A DNA stretch of 36,831 nt, from positions 1 to 36,831 of the forward strand of contig JAURGC010000005.1 of NCBI GenBank assembly GCA_030833985.1. Reading direction: 5' to 3'. Every line of letters starts with the position of its first letter. The first letter of the stretch is position 1. Both the position numbers and the translations under genes were made by a program. The DNA is from Algoriphagus sp. Its GTDB lineage: Bacteria; Bacteroidota; Bacteroidia; Cytophagales; Cyclobacteriaceae. Under the pieces are notes generated by a model, which ran no database searches, had not been told where the DNA came from, and worked only from the letters and a program-made list of their open reading frames with translations. Positions 25,801 to 34,101 of the stretch are shown piece after piece.

Positions 25801-27484
25801 AACAGGAAACTTACAACTTCAAGGCAATTTAGACCGTCCCGAATTGATTGGTAGCACCCGTGTAGCACAAGGAAAAATGCGAATCAATTACTTGAACACA
25901 TCCTATCAACTGGATGGTAGCCTACTATTCCGTCCAACCCAAGTGAGCTTTCAAGACTTAGTCCTTCGGGATGGCAATGGGAATCGAGCCACCTTCACAG
26001 GAGGCCTCAACCACCAAGGATTTTCTTCTGTATTTCTGGATATCAACTCCCAGCTTACTAATTTTCAAGTCTTAAATACAAGCTCCAAGGACAATTCCCT
26101 TTTCTTTGGAACAGCCTATGCTACAGGTAGCCTAGCCATCAAGGGAAGTACCAGTAATCTGGATGTAACTGCTCGGATAACTTCCCAACCCAACACTCGG
26201 ATTGCCATCCCTTTGACGAGCTCTAAGGAACAATTCCAGGAAGACTTTATCCAAGTAATCAACGTACAGGATACCGTACGAATCCGAGCCCTTGCAGAGG
26301 AAGTCAAGCGTTTGGAGATAGAAAATATCCGGATGAACTTCATCCTTGATATCACTCCAGACGCATTTACAGAGATCATCATCGACCCACGCACAGAGGA
26401 AAGTATTCAAGGCAGAGGAAGAGGCACCCTGAATATGAATGTGGACACGCAAGGAAATTTCTCTCTTGCGGGCAACTACGACATTGTGGAAGGTAAGTAT
26501 AATTTCTCCCTCTACAACGTAGTCAAAAAACAGTTTATCGTCCAGCCTGGGGGAAGAATCACCTGGTATGGTGACCCGTATTCGGGAATCATGAACCTGA
26601 AAGCTAGTTACGAGGAAAATGTATCGCTGCAACCCCTACTCAATGCTACTAGCACGGATCAGGAGAATAGTCAGATGCGCAGAAGATTCCCCCTGAAGGT
26701 ACTGATGGATCTCCAAGGAGAATTACTTTCTCCCACCTTCAAGTTTGGTTTTGACTTCAGTGCCTTCCCTTCCAGTGGGGACGTACAAACCACCATTTCG
26801 GCCTTTCAAAATAGGGTAGCAGCCGACGAACAAGAGATGAATCGGCAGGTATTCTCTGTCATTGTCGCTCAAAGCCTTTCTCCTGAAGGGCAGTTTTCTG
26901 GCGGATCAACACTTTCCTCAAGTCTTGGGAACCTACTTTCCTCTCAAATAAACCGGTTTATGGGCCAGTTAGATAAAAATCTGGAAGTATCCATAGACCT
27001 GGCCACTTTGGATCAAAATGCACTAGAAAATTTTCAAATTAGCGTGGCACGCACCTTCTTAGATGGTCGACTTCGAGTTTCTCGAGATGGAGGATTTACT
27101 GACAACAAGGGAACAGCCAGTGCTGCTTCGATCATTGGGGATTGGCAGGCGGAATACCTAATCACCGAAGACGGAGTTTACAGACTGCGCATCTTCAATC
27201 GTAATAATTTCAATACTTTCACCTCACTATCCCTTTCTCAAAATGTGCTTTCCTATGGGGCCTCTGTGACCCAGAACGTATCCTTTAATTCCTTTACCGA
27301 ACTTTTCCGAAAACTCGCACGGAGAAAGGCTGAACGTCTCAAACTTCAGGATTCCGATGATTTTTTACGCGAAGATTATGGGGGAATGGAGGAGTGGAAA
27401 CCACTTCAACTAGAAAATCTACCCCTACTAGACGAATACATCCCTCCAGTGCGCTTGGAAAAAATTCCTCCTAAAAAGGATTGA
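22877..27484 (+). CDS. tamB: TamB-type translocation/assembly module protein
   Basis: The 1535-aa protein has one N-terminal membrane segment (VFSSLLVLVGLGLSLQLYPV, about residues 25-45), a long AsmA/TamB-like body of short repeated beta-strands (patterns such as NLDLGILFG, LTGTIANLSS, LTGNLQLQGNLDRPELIGS), and a C-terminal TamB domain (about 1050-1480; GTLNMNVDTQGNFSLAGNYDIVEGKY, GGRITWYGDPYSGIMNLKASYE, FGFDFSAFPS). TamB-like proteins bridge inner and outer membranes and are linked to outer-membrane protein assembly and lipid transport. TamA is not adjacent. An internal ATG at 22937 would begin just before the membrane helix and avoid overlap with tsaD; both starts are possible. The gene is isolated by strand from tsaD and followed by 196 noncoding bases. 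Confidence 0.92.
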   Translation: MYPLENKAKVTDFLHKAFRVMGWAVFSSLLVLVGLGLSLQLYPVQNWLLGKLTSSLSDQSNFRTEIGTIRLRWWDALSLEDITVFDQKDSLILGAKELYVDFSLFSLLPPGDPELDQIRVEQAYIHLINHPGDSTLSINRWIGTLGEVFGTTSSTNPAKIDIRTLALRNTTLAYSNLQAPPITEGWDYSRMEWNELSANMANFQVEGDRLGLELLHLSGKERYTGMSIQQLKTEIAYSPEYLELTKLDLQTDKSRIKNYLRLAPKGPKGYSDFINQIELTAFFDETVIHLSDIIRFAPKAPIIDDAIVLSGPLTGTIANLSSEEFLIRLGEKTALFGSVSVKGLPQLDSTFLQLKLKNSVVAAKDLRPYLNTSAQRELNKFGILRFNADLNGTLQKLTTTGSFSTSIGNLNGRLDYTKTNKISSINSKLRVQNLDLGILFGNRETFQKISFEGTLQAKGESLETALVDLKASISKLGLNNYSYTNIETDAIYGKNLFRGNLSIDDPNLKTRVQGSLNLNEGVDSVKLLVAIDTVFLDRINLTKTPVFISGNLDMDTQGITIDDIQGIARVRDLKVGYQDRSLDAGDFFVQSLFAGGTRTLSLNSDYLVMAASGHFELEQMGKDLQVLGKQYLSILLNETPPLADLKKNFSQDYNLDLNVRMLDINPLIHLFEPQLTLSKNTSLEGAFYQTTENTVFNFFTSLDTLTYKGNTVFDTNIDFNTSKIINSENILASFYIYSKKQQVGNTLGFTNLGLEAIWNQTNLDLQFSLDQDSTQSKARIEAETRFTTAGTFLKFKPSLLRVLNREWQFDPNNQVSLQDGALTLSKLRVLNEGQALGLEGKISANPKESLELDLKGVSLDLLNTISPLEVEGIADGRFALSSLLSEATLAGSLHIEGLAINDFPIGEVDLSAAMEERNLRLNLENYFNDQKKIEIDGTVDLDSQNLDFAANLTQANLVIFEPFLSKYITNLGGTLTGNLQLQGNLDRPELIGSTRVAQGKMRINYLNTSYQLDGSLLFRPTQVSFQDLVLRDGNGNRATFTGGLNHQGFSSVFLDINSQLTNFQVLNTSSKDNSLFFGTAYATGSLAIKGSTSNLDVTARITSQPNTRIAIPLTSSKEQFQEDFIQVINVQDTVRIRALAEEVKRLEIENIRMNFILDITPDAFTEIIIDPRTEESIQGRGRGTLNMNVDTQGNFSLAGNYDIVEGKYNFSLYNVVKKQFIVQPGGRITWYGDPYSGIMNLKASYEENVSLQPLLNATSTDQENSQMRRRFPLKVLMDLQGELLSPTFKFGFDFSAFPSSGDVQTTISAFQNRVAADEQEMNRQVFSVIVAQSLSPEGQFSGGSTLSSSLGNLLSSQINRFMGQLDKNLEVSIDLATLDQNALENFQISVARTFLDGRLRVSRDGGFTDNKGTASAASIIGDWQAEYLITEDGVYRLRIFNRNNFNTFTSLSLSQNVLSYGASVTQNVSFNSFTELFRKLARRKAERLKLQDSDDFLREDYGGMEEWKPLQLENLPLLDEYIPPVRLEKIPPKKD
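22900..22907 (-). promoter_or_regulatory. Candidate -7 box of the tsaD operon (TAACTTTG)
   Basis: TAACTTTG on the minus strand matches TAnnTTTG exactly and ends 13 bases before the tsaD ATG. No TTTG was found at the usual 19-21 base spacing upstream; the nearest (22921-22924) is too close, so only the -7 match supports it. The box lies inside the 5' coding part of divergent tamB. Confidence 0.4.
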
Positions 27485-27680
27485 AGTGAAAGTCAACAGC
27501 TACTAGCCCCAATTGCACAGCAGATTTGTTTGGCACCATGTTTAAAATCCAAATTTTAATGCCTTTTGCATGAAGTGAGGACCCTTGGTTATGGTAAATG
27601 TCGACCGTCAACTGTGATTAAATCGTATCCATTTTTAAACAATTTCAAGCTACTCGCTATTCTCTACTTAAAGAATACTC

Positions 27681-28979
27681 ATGAAAAAAATTACCCTTTG
27701 CTGGTTTCGAAGAGACCTGAGAATAGAAGATCAAACCGCACTTTTTTACGCCTTACAACAGGAAGATCAGGTACTTCCCTTATTTATTTTTGATCGCCAC
27801 ATCCTAGATGCCTTGGAAGACAAGGGCGATGCTAGGGTCTCCTTTATTCATGACCAAATTGCCAGATTGAAATCCTTTTTTGAGCAAAAGGGAAGTTCCA
27901 TGCTCGTCCGGTACGGGTATCCAGATCAAATCTTTCAAGAACTCCTCCACGAATACGAAGTGCAGGCTGTCTACACCAATCGGGATTACGAGCCCTATGC
28001 CTTGACACGGGATAGTCAACTAGAAGCATTGCTTAAAGAAAAAAATAGTTCTTTCTTCTCCTTCAAGGACCAAGTCATTTTTGAACCCAACGAAATCGTC
28101 AACGGTTCGGGAGAGTTTTACAAAGTCTTCACCCCCTACAGCAAAAACTGGTTGGAAAAATTTAGAACCACCCGGGTGCAACCACTCCCTCCAGCAAATT
28201 GGGGTAATTTATGCCAAATTCCACCGCTTCCCCTACCCTCTCTTTCGGATATGGGATTTACTCGCTCTTCAATTGAAATTCCTAGTAGCGACTTGGACGA
28301 AGAGATCGTCCGTCACTACGAGGAACGTCGGAATTTCCCAGCTCAGCGAGGAACCAGCAGATTGGGAATTCACCTACGCTTTGGAACCCTTTCCATTCGC
28401 AAACTAGCCCTTAAGGCTGCCTCCCTTAACGCCACTTATTTAAATGAATTAATCTGGAGAGAATTTTATGCCATGATCCTGGGTAATGCCCCTCAGGTGG
28501 TCGATCGGGCTTTCAAGCCGCAATACGACCGAATTCCTTGGCGAAACAAGGAAGACGAGTTTGAAGCCTGGTGTGCCGGCACTACCGGCTATCCCATCGT
28601 GGACGCTGGCATGCGGGAACTGAATGCTACGGGATTTATGCACAATCGGGTCAGAATGATTGTCGCCTCCTTTTTAACCAAACACCTGCTCATCGATTGG
28701 CGTTGGGGAGAGGCCTATTTTGCAAAGAAATTACTGGATTTTGAACTGGCCTCCAACAATGGAGGTTGGCAATGGGCAGCAGGGACCGGTACCGATGCGC
28801 AACCCTACTTCCGGGTATTCAACCCCGATTCCCAAACCGAAAAATTTGACAAAGATTTAATCTACATTAAAAAATGGATTCCAGAATTAGGGACTACAAC
28901 CTATCCAAAACCAATTGTAGACCATAAATTTGCACGGAATAGAGCCATAGAAACCTATAAAAAAGCGTTGACCCCATGA
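27681..28979 (+). CDS. phrB: Deoxyribodipyrimidine photolyase / cryptochrome
   Basis: The 432-aa protein is of the photolyase/cryptochrome family, which uses FAD and blue light to repair UV-made pyrimidine dimers. The N-terminal antenna domain begins TLCWFRRDLRIEDQTAL. The FAD-binding domain shows TSRLGIHLRFGTLSIRK, LNELIWREFYAMIL, GTTGYPIVDAGMRELNATGFMHNRVRMIVASFL, and ELASNNGGWQWAAGTGTDAQPYFRVFNP, including the WREFY and GGWQWAAGTG blocks of class I CPD photolyases. Length is near the usual 430-470. Its stop overlaps the next ATG (ATGA at 28976-28979). A repair rather than signalling role is inferred from the complete motifs. Confidence 0.93.
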   Translation: MKKITLCWFRRDLRIEDQTALFYALQQEDQVLPLFIFDRHILDALEDKGDARVSFIHDQIARLKSFFEQKGSSMLVRYGYPDQIFQELLHEYEVQAVYTNRDYEPYALTRDSQLEALLKEKNSSFFSFKDQVIFEPNEIVNGSGEFYKVFTPYSKNWLEKFRTTRVQPLPPANWGNLCQIPPLPLPSLSDMGFTRSSIEIPSSDLDEEIVRHYEERRNFPAQRGTSRLGIHLRFGTLSIRKLALKAASLNATYLNELIWREFYAMILGNAPQVVDRAFKPQYDRIPWRNKEDEFEAWCAGTTGYPIVDAGMRELNATGFMHNRVRMIVASFLTKHLLIDWRWGEAYFAKKLLDFELASNNGGWQWAAGTGTDAQPYFRVFNPDSQTEKFDKDLIYIKKWIPELGTTTYPKPIVDHKFARNRAIETYKKALTP

Positions 28980-29926
28980 ACATAGGAGATCGAGTACGTG
29001 TCTTGCACGGAAAAGAAGAAGGCGTAATTCGCAAAGTTTCGACAGGAGGAAGACTCGAAGTGGAAATTGAAGATGGATTCGTCATTCCGGTAATGAAGTC
29101 TGAAGTAGTGCTGATCGCAGAAGCAGAAAAAAGTTATTTTGGCGACTCCCAAACTTCTTCTGTAGACATCGAAATACCCCTTCCTATCTCAGCCCCAAAG
29201 GATCAAGGCCTTTACCTTGCCTTCTTGCCAATCAACGACCAAAACTTGAGCCTATACCTAATCAACGATAGCCCGAAAGCCTATCTTTCCCATGCCTCCG
29301 AAGTGTATGGTTCCAACCACCGAACCCTCTTTGCAGGGATTCTTGGTGCTGGTGAGGTCAAAAAAATTGACGATCGACTCCTCAAGGAATTAGACGAGTG
29401 GCCCTCGTTTTTACTGCGCTTTATCCCTATTCAAGCCAAGTTAGAAAAAGCCATTCCTGCCTTTGAACGACAGTTTAAACTAAAGGCTACCCAATTTTTC
29501 AAACACCTGAGTACAGCACCCTTGCTCGGAAAAAAAGTGTACTTATTTGCCCTAGAGCAAACCACCAGAGAACTGGACATTCGCGGATTGAATGCCGAAC
29601 TCAACCCAAATAGTTCCACCCCTCCACCCACAAAAGTACAGGCCCCGGCAGCCTCCATCGACCTCCATATCGAAGCAATTCACCCCAAGCCAGACAGCCT
29701 AAGTAACTCTGAAAAGCTACGGATACAACTAGAGGTTTTTGAGAAAAATCTAAACCAGGCTATCGCGGTGGGAATGGACCAGATTACATTCATCCATGGT
29801 ATTGGCAACGGAGTACTTCGAAAAGAAATTCACAAGCGATTGAGTCAAATTGGAAATATTTCCTACTTTCAAGATACGCAGAAAGACCAATGGGGCTACG
29901 GTGCTACTTTGGTCAAAATTTCCTAA
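28976..29926 (+). CDS. DUF2027/Smr domain protein
   Basis: The 316-aa protein starts with a KOW/SH3-like piece (MNIGDRVRVLHGKEEGVIRKV). A DUF2027-type middle domain (about 70-200; GLYLAFLPINDQNLSLYLIND, AGILGAGEVKKI) follows. It ends with a Smr domain (about 225-316), with SIDLHIEAIHP and the TFIHGIGNGVLRKEIH motif. Smr domains occur as the C-terminal nuclease domain of MutS2 and as stand-alone nicking or RNA-cleaving proteins. The DUF2027-Smr combination is typical of Bacteroidota. Its start overlaps the photolyase stop by four bases and its stop is 12 bases before the next gene, so photolyase, Smr and the helical protein form an operon. Ribosome rescue/RNA cleavage or DNA repair are both possible roles. 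Confidence 0.9.
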   Translation: MNIGDRVRVLHGKEEGVIRKVSTGGRLEVEIEDGFVIPVMKSEVVLIAEAEKSYFGDSQTSSVDIEIPLPISAPKDQGLYLAFLPINDQNLSLYLINDSPKAYLSHASEVYGSNHRTLFAGILGAGEVKKIDDRLLKELDEWPSFLLRFIPIQAKLEKAIPAFERQFKLKATQFFKHLSTAPLLGKKVYLFALEQTTRELDIRGLNAELNPNSSTPPPTKVQAPAASIDLHIEAIHPKPDSLSNSEKLRIQLEVFEKNLNQAIAVGMDQITFIHGIGNGVLRKEIHKRLSQIGNISYFQDTQKDQWGYGATLVKIS

Positions 29927-29938
29927 GCATCTCACCTA

Positions 29939-30763
29939 ATGAAATCCCCTGTATTTCAACTCTTTTCACACCAACACCAACAGGCAAAAGCTCTCTTTTT
30001 AGAATTAGGGAAGGAAATCAAATCTACCAAGGCCATTGCACTTTTAGAGCAACTGGAGTTTTTAGAACTCTATTCTGAGCTGCTAGAAAAAATTCATTTT
30101 GAGGAAAAAGAGCTGGGTTACCCCTTGTTTTTCCCATTGAAAGCCCTTAAAAAATCCTTGAAGAAAGTCCATCACCTCAAGCTGGTGGAGAGAGGTTTCA
30201 AACAAAGAGAAAAATCACAATCACTTAGCTACGAAACCTTCAAAAGTTACTTGTTTGACCAAAAACGCGAAATACAAAAACAAGCATTCGATCTGTTGGT
30301 GGGCAGCTCCTTGAAAATGTGGGAGGATTATTATCAAAAAGCCTATGAAGCGAGCAAAGGAATCAAACCCCTGGTATTGACTACCTCCATCCACCAATTG
30401 GTTCAGGAGGAACTTGAACAAATACGCAAAGAGGTGACAGCTCCAATTAGCACACAAGGCTTCCGAGATCTATTTGAAGGGTTACGGAAGGTGATCATTT
30501 TAGAAAATCTCCTTGTACACCTGGGGTTAAACGCTATTTTTATTTCTCAAATTCATGAGGAAATTGAGCGATTAAAGAATGGCCTAAAACCCTGGTATGC
30601 CAACCACCTCAGCCTTCAAAGCTTAACCCACTTTATCGGGCAACAGGATGAAGTATCCAAAAAATACTTAGACTGGGTGAAGGAACTGAAAGAAGAAAAG
30701 AAAACCCTCACGGCATCGCTTGAAAAACAAGCAATCCACCTCCTTCGGAAAGTTGGCAGCTAA
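29939..30763 (+). CDS. Helical protein, possibly CHAD-like
   Basis: The 274-aa product is basic and almost wholly alpha-helical, with no signal peptide or membrane helix. The part from LVLTTSIHQLVQEELEQIRK through FRDLFEGLRKVIILENLL to IERLKNGLKPWYANHLSLQSL resembles the second helical bundle of CHAD domains (His/Lys/Arg-rich helices that bind polyphosphate, usual motif LGxWxD). The resemblance is weak: the Asp of that motif is Asn-His here. It follows the Smr gene by 12 bases, so it is probably co-transcribed with photolyase and Smr. Identification as CHAD-like is tentative. Confidence 0.6.
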   Translation: MKSPVFQLFSHQHQQAKALFLELGKEIKSTKAIALLEQLEFLELYSELLEKIHFEEKELGYPLFFPLKALKKSLKKVHHLKLVERGFKQREKSQSLSYETFKSYLFDQKREIQKQAFDLLVGSSLKMWEDYYQKAYEASKGIKPLVLTTSIHQLVQEELEQIRKEVTAPISTQGFRDLFEGLRKVIILENLLVHLGLNAIFISQIHEEIERLKNGLKPWYANHLSLQSLTHFIGQQDEVSKKYLDWVKELKEEKKTLTASLEKQAIHLLRKVGS

Positions 30764-30977
30764 TCACATCACGAATCAAAAAAAGTTTATCCGCTTTCTT
30801 AGCAGTAACTTCGTATTTTTTTAGTGTTGCGAGTAATCATTGACAAACGACGGTCCAAAGCTCCCCTAAATTGGACTTCAAGCCTATTTTTTACTTTCCT
30901 TTTCAGTGATCAAGCAGCTACTTACAAAAAAATATCCACCGTTGTGCAATGGAGATTTCTTGGAAATGCGCCAATAA

Positions 30978-32123
30978 CTAAACTTTACTTAAGGCGTCTT
31001 CCAGGTCTTTTTTTAGATCTTCCACATCCTCCACTCCTACACTCAGTCGGATCAAAGAATCCACCAGGCCTACCTTTTCACGCTCTTCCTTTGGAATGGA
31101 TGCATGGGTCATGCTAGCAGGGTGCCCACAAAGTGACTCCACGCCACCCAAGGATTCGGCGAGGGCAAAAAGCCGGAAATTCTCCATCACTTTTTTCGCA
31201 TCGGCAAGTTGATTGCCTACCAGCGTAAAGGAAATCATTCCTCCAAAATCACGCATTTGACTTTTTGCCACCTCGTGATTTGGGTGGTCTTCAAAGCCTG
31301 GCCAATAGACCTTCGCTACTTTGGGATGATTGCGTAAATACGTTGCAATGACTTTTCCATTGTGGCAGTGACGCTCCATGCGGAGATGCAAGGTTTTGAT
31401 GCCTCGCAGTACCAAGAAACAATCCTGAGGTCCTGGGGTTGCTCCACAAGCATTTTGCAAGAAGACCAGGCGAGCAGCGAGTTCATCGTCATTTACGATC
31501 AAAGCTCCCATCACTACATCGGAGTGGCCACCCAAGTACTTGGTCACGGAATGCATCACAATGTCAGCCCCTAGATCTAAGGGATTTTGTAGGTATGGAG
31601 AAGCGAAAGTATTGTCCACCGCCAAAAGCAAGCCGTGCTTCTTGGAAAAAGCTGCCATTGCCTTGAGGTCAATGATGTTCATCATCGGGTTAGTTGGGGT
31701 CTCTACCCAAACCATCTTGGTACGCTCGTTGACTAGCGAAGAAAGTCCCTCTGGATTAGCCATGGATACAAAATGGAATTTGATGCCGTAGCGCTCAAAC
31801 ACCTTGGTGAACAAGCGGTAGGTGCCACCATACAAGTCATTGGTGGAGATGATCTCGTCTCCTGGATTAAACAACTTAATGACTGAATCGATGGCTCCGA
31901 GTCCTGAGGAAAAGCAAATACCATGTTTCCCATTTTCTAAAGCGGCTAAACTCTGCTGCAAAGCTGTACGAGTCGGATTGTGCGTTCGACTATATTCGTA
32001 ACCCAGATGGTCACCAGGAGATTTTTGAACGTAGGTGGAGGTTTGAAAAATAGGCGTCATGATGGCTCCTGTGGAAGGATCCGGAGCTACGCCCGCGTGA
32101 ATGGCTTTGGTACCAAATTTCAT
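30978..32123 (-). CDS. Cystathionine gamma-synthase/lyase family enzyme (PLP)
   Basis: This 381-aa fold-type I PLP enzyme belongs to the trans-sulfuration (Cys/Met metabolism) family. Visible are FGTKAIHAGVAPDPSTGAIMTPI, YEYSRTHNPTR (phosphate and substrate contacts), FSSGLGAIDSV, and the PLP lysine K195 in HSVTKYLGGHSD, then DNTFASPY before it. The C-terminus has ESLGGVESLCGHPASMTHASI, with the SxTH motif seen in cystathionine gamma-synthases and lyases. Synthase (metB) or lyase cannot be separated by eye. It is divergent from the VTT membrane gene with only 57 bases between the nearest start codons. Confidence 0.93.
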   Translation of the reverse strand: MKFGTKAIHAGVAPDPSTGAIMTPIFQTSTYVQKSPGDHLGYEYSRTHNPTRTALQQSLAALENGKHGICFSSGLGAIDSVIKLFNPGDEIISTNDLYGGTYRLFTKVFERYGIKFHFVSMANPEGLSSLVNERTKMVWVETPTNPMMNIIDLKAMAAFSKKHGLLLAVDNTFASPYLQNPLDLGADIVMHSVTKYLGGHSDVVMGALIVNDDELAARLVFLQNACGATPGPQDCFLVLRGIKTLHLRMERHCHNGKVIATYLRNHPKVAKVYWPGFEDHPNHEVAKSQMRDFGGMISFTLVGNQLADAKKVMENFRLFALAESLGGVESLCGHPASMTHASIPKEEREKVGLVDSLIRLSVGVEDVEDLKKDLEDALSKV

Positions 32124-32180
32124 CTAAAGTGAATTTAGGAGGGTTGGGTTTACATAGAAATCAAAACCTATTTTGGATAA

Positions 32181-32945
32181 ATGAAGGCAATTCCAATACT
32201 AGGTGCTAAACTTGTTAGCTTTTACTTCAAAAGCGTATCAAAGATGACAAAAAAGGACAGCATATTCAAGGACTTGGGCAGCTACTTCCGAAGCCATTCG
32301 ATCACCATGCTAGGCTGGATCTGGGTGAGCTTTGCTCCCCTCCTAGGTACGCTGTTACTGAGCACACACTACCAGGATCTGGAGCAGATTACCGTATTGG
32401 GCGTTGGGGAACAGATTCTGCTGATTCTCATCCTATCCCTTCTTGTTGGGCTAGCATTCCTCCCAACCACCTTTGCAGCGCTCGCCTCAGGCTTCTTTTG
32501 GGGGTGGCCTGTATTCCCTCACCTCGTGATCGCCTACCTTTTTGCCAATGTCCTGGGCTATTCTTTGGGAAAATGGCTCCATGCAGACTTCCGAACGATC
32601 CTGTATGCACGCCACCCGAATTTGCAGCAGGAAATCGAAAAACGAATCGAGCAGCCAGCAGGATTGGTGTTTTTTGTACGAATTAGCCCAGTGATTCCTT
32701 TTGCAATATCTAATTTTCTGTTTGCCTCTTTGGGAATTCCCCTCTCAAAAATCATTCGCTATGGACTTCCGGGCATGCTCCCAAGAACCATCCTAGCATT
32801 CGCTTCAGGGATGGCAGCACAGTCTTTTTTGGAGGCAAAAGCCTCTTTAAAAGACCCACAAGATTGGCTGGTACTTGGACTGCTACTTGTTGGGAGCGTC
32901 TGGGGAATTTGGTATTTTTGGAATAAGAAGAAAGCTGAAGCCTAG
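32181..32945 (+). CDS. TVP38/TMEM64 (VTT/SNARE-associated) family membrane protein
   Basis: The 254-aa integral membrane protein is of the VTT/DedA-like superfamily. Hydrophobic segments lie at about 44-62, 80-105, 110-130 (with ASGFFWGW), 160-190 and 230-246. The VTT signature block FFVRISPVIPFAISNFLFASLGIPLSKI is complete, with the reentrant-loop RxSPxxPF core. A later ATG at 32244 (MTKKDSIFKD) is an alternative start; the extra 21 residues of the longer form are not a clear signal. Relatives take part in lipid scrambling or membrane homeostasis. It is divergent from the cystathionine gamma-synthase-type gene and followed by the VOC gene on the same strand after 40 bases. Confidence 0.88.
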   Translation: MKAIPILGAKLVSFYFKSVSKMTKKDSIFKDLGSYFRSHSITMLGWIWVSFAPLLGTLLLSTHYQDLEQITVLGVGEQILLILILSLLVGLAFLPTTFAALASGFFWGWPVFPHLVIAYLFANVLGYSLGKWLHADFRTILYARHPNLQQEIEKRIEQPAGLVFFVRISPVIPFAISNFLFASLGIPLSKIIRYGLPGMLPRTILAFASGMAAQSFLEAKASLKDPQDWLVLGLLLVGSVWGIWYFWNKKKAEA

Positions 32946-32985
32946 CACTAGGGGGAACTTTTCCCTCAATTAATTCAAAAGACGT

Positions 32986-33345
32986 ATGATTACATCCATC
33001 CACCCCAAATTGCCTATGCGCAACAAAGCCATTACCCAGGCATTCTATCTGGAGAAACTCGGCTTTCAACGGCTAGGGTCCCCAGGCTATCCCGAGTACC
33101 TGATGGTTGAAAAAGATGCGATTGAACTTCATTTTTTTCTATTCCCTGAATTGGATCCTCTACAAAACTACGGACAAGTCTACCTGAGAACAGACGCTAT
33201 TGACCAACTCTACCAGTACTTTTTAAATCAGGAAGTAGCAATCCATCCAAATGGCCCTTTGGTAACCAAACCTTGGGGACAGCGGGAATTTTCGATCTTG
33301 GATCCCGATCATAATTTATTGACCTTTGGACAATCCTACCTTTAA
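32986..33345 (+). CDS. VOC (glyoxalase/bleomycin-resistance) family protein
   Basis: The 119-aa single-domain protein has two VOC beta-alpha-beta-beta-beta repeats. The first is SIHPKLPMRNKAITQAFYLEKLGFQ and YLMVEKDAIELHFFLFP. The second is VYLRTDAIDQLYQYF and QREFSILDPDHNLLTFG. The His in ELHFF and the Asp/Glu around REFSILDPDHN are typical ligands. It resembles bleomycin-binding dimers more than glyoxalase I, but substrate cannot be assigned. It lies 40 bases after the VTT gene, so the two may be co-transcribed. Confidence 0.88.
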   Translation: MITSIHPKLPMRNKAITQAFYLEKLGFQRLGSPGYPEYLMVEKDAIELHFFLFPELDPLQNYGQVYLRTDAIDQLYQYFLNQEVAIHPNGPLVTKPWGQREFSILDPDHNLLTFGQSYL

Positions 33346-33747
33346 TAGGAATCCCTGCTGGCAAAGAATTTTGGGGAATTTTCCAATGCAGACCAGACTA
33401 CAAAAACCATCCACTAAGAAGAGGAAAGTCGGCTCTTGCAAGAATCCACTTTTGCGCGGTAACTGTACATTTTCGGTCACTTCCTTGTGCTATTGGTGAA
33501 CAAATTTTTCAGAAAACCCTATTCTCTAAAAAATAAAAATTAAGTGAGTTAATTTTTAAATAGAAAAAAAATAAAATTTAATTATCTGTTTATCAATAGT
33601 TTATAATTTTTTTGATTATTTTTTTTCATATAATTCCTAGAATTAGGTGATACCTGGTTGTGAACTAAAAATGTGGTATTACTTTTTCTAAGAATGTGAA
33701 GAGAAAAAAGCAAAAGCTTTCTTCTTTAACCTGTAGATACCACACCC
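33346..33747. other. Intergenic stretch holding the padR promoter region
   Basis: No gene is seen in these 402 bases. The first half is ordinary. From about 33530 it is strongly A/T-rich with long T runs. The last 100 bases contain the candidate promoter and operator of the PadR gene, plus a third GATACC half-site at 33649-33654. Confidence 0.5.
33657..33744 (+). promoter_or_regulatory. Candidate padR promoter with operator-like inverted repeat
   Basis: A GTTG (33657-33660) and TACTTTTT (33680-33687, one mismatch to TAnnTTTG) are spaced by 19 bases. Between them, at 33672-33679, lies TGTGGTAT, whose exact reverse complement ATACCACA sits at 33737-33744, three bases before the padR ATG. An 8-bp dyad placed inside the promoter and over the start region is the usual layout of an auto-repressed PadR gene. 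Confidence 0.45.
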
Positions 33748-34101
33748 ATGAATCAAACCAACACCCAAAGACAAATGCGCCAAGGATTGCTTGAATATGG
33801 TGTCCTACATATCATTTCCCGAGGAGAAGTGTACCCCTCGGACTTAATCGATGAACTCACCCAAGCAAAGTTGATTGGGATAGAAGGTGTTCTATACCCC
33901 TTACTCAACCGCCTTAAATCTGAAGAGCTGATTACCTACCGCTGGGTAGAATCAGAAGAAGGTCCTTCTCGAAAATATTATTCCATTACTGAAAAAGGCA
34001 AAGCAAGCCTTAAAAATCTTGCTAATACCTGGAAAGCACTCGTGCTATCCATCAGTCAAATCACCAAAAAGAAACCTCAGCCAACGACTATTACCCCATG
34101 A
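33748..34101 (+). CDS. PadR family transcriptional regulator
   Basis: The 117-aa protein has a winged-helix PadR domain: RQGLLEYGVLHIISRGEVYPSDLIDEL (N-terminal helix and recognition region), IGIEGVLYPLLNRLKSEELI and the wing SRKYYSITEKGKASL. Length is typical of the short PadR subfamily, which lacks a long C-terminal dimer helix. Its last four bases ATGA contain the start of the PspC gene, so the two are translationally coupled. PadR next to PspC-domain genes is a common pair in Bacteroidota and usually controls the membrane protein. The ligand is unknown. Confidence 0.93.
   Translation: MNQTNTQRQMRQGLLEYGVLHIISRGEVYPSDLIDELTQAKLIGIEGVLYPLLNRLKSEELITYRWVESEEGPSRKYYSITEKGKASLKNLANTWKALVLSISQITKKKPQPTTITP

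Noticed and set aside
30824-31117. Plus-strand frame of 97 codons with a TTG start
   Set aside because: More than half lies antisense to the well-supported cystathionine gamma-synthase-type gene; the composition is unlike a protein.
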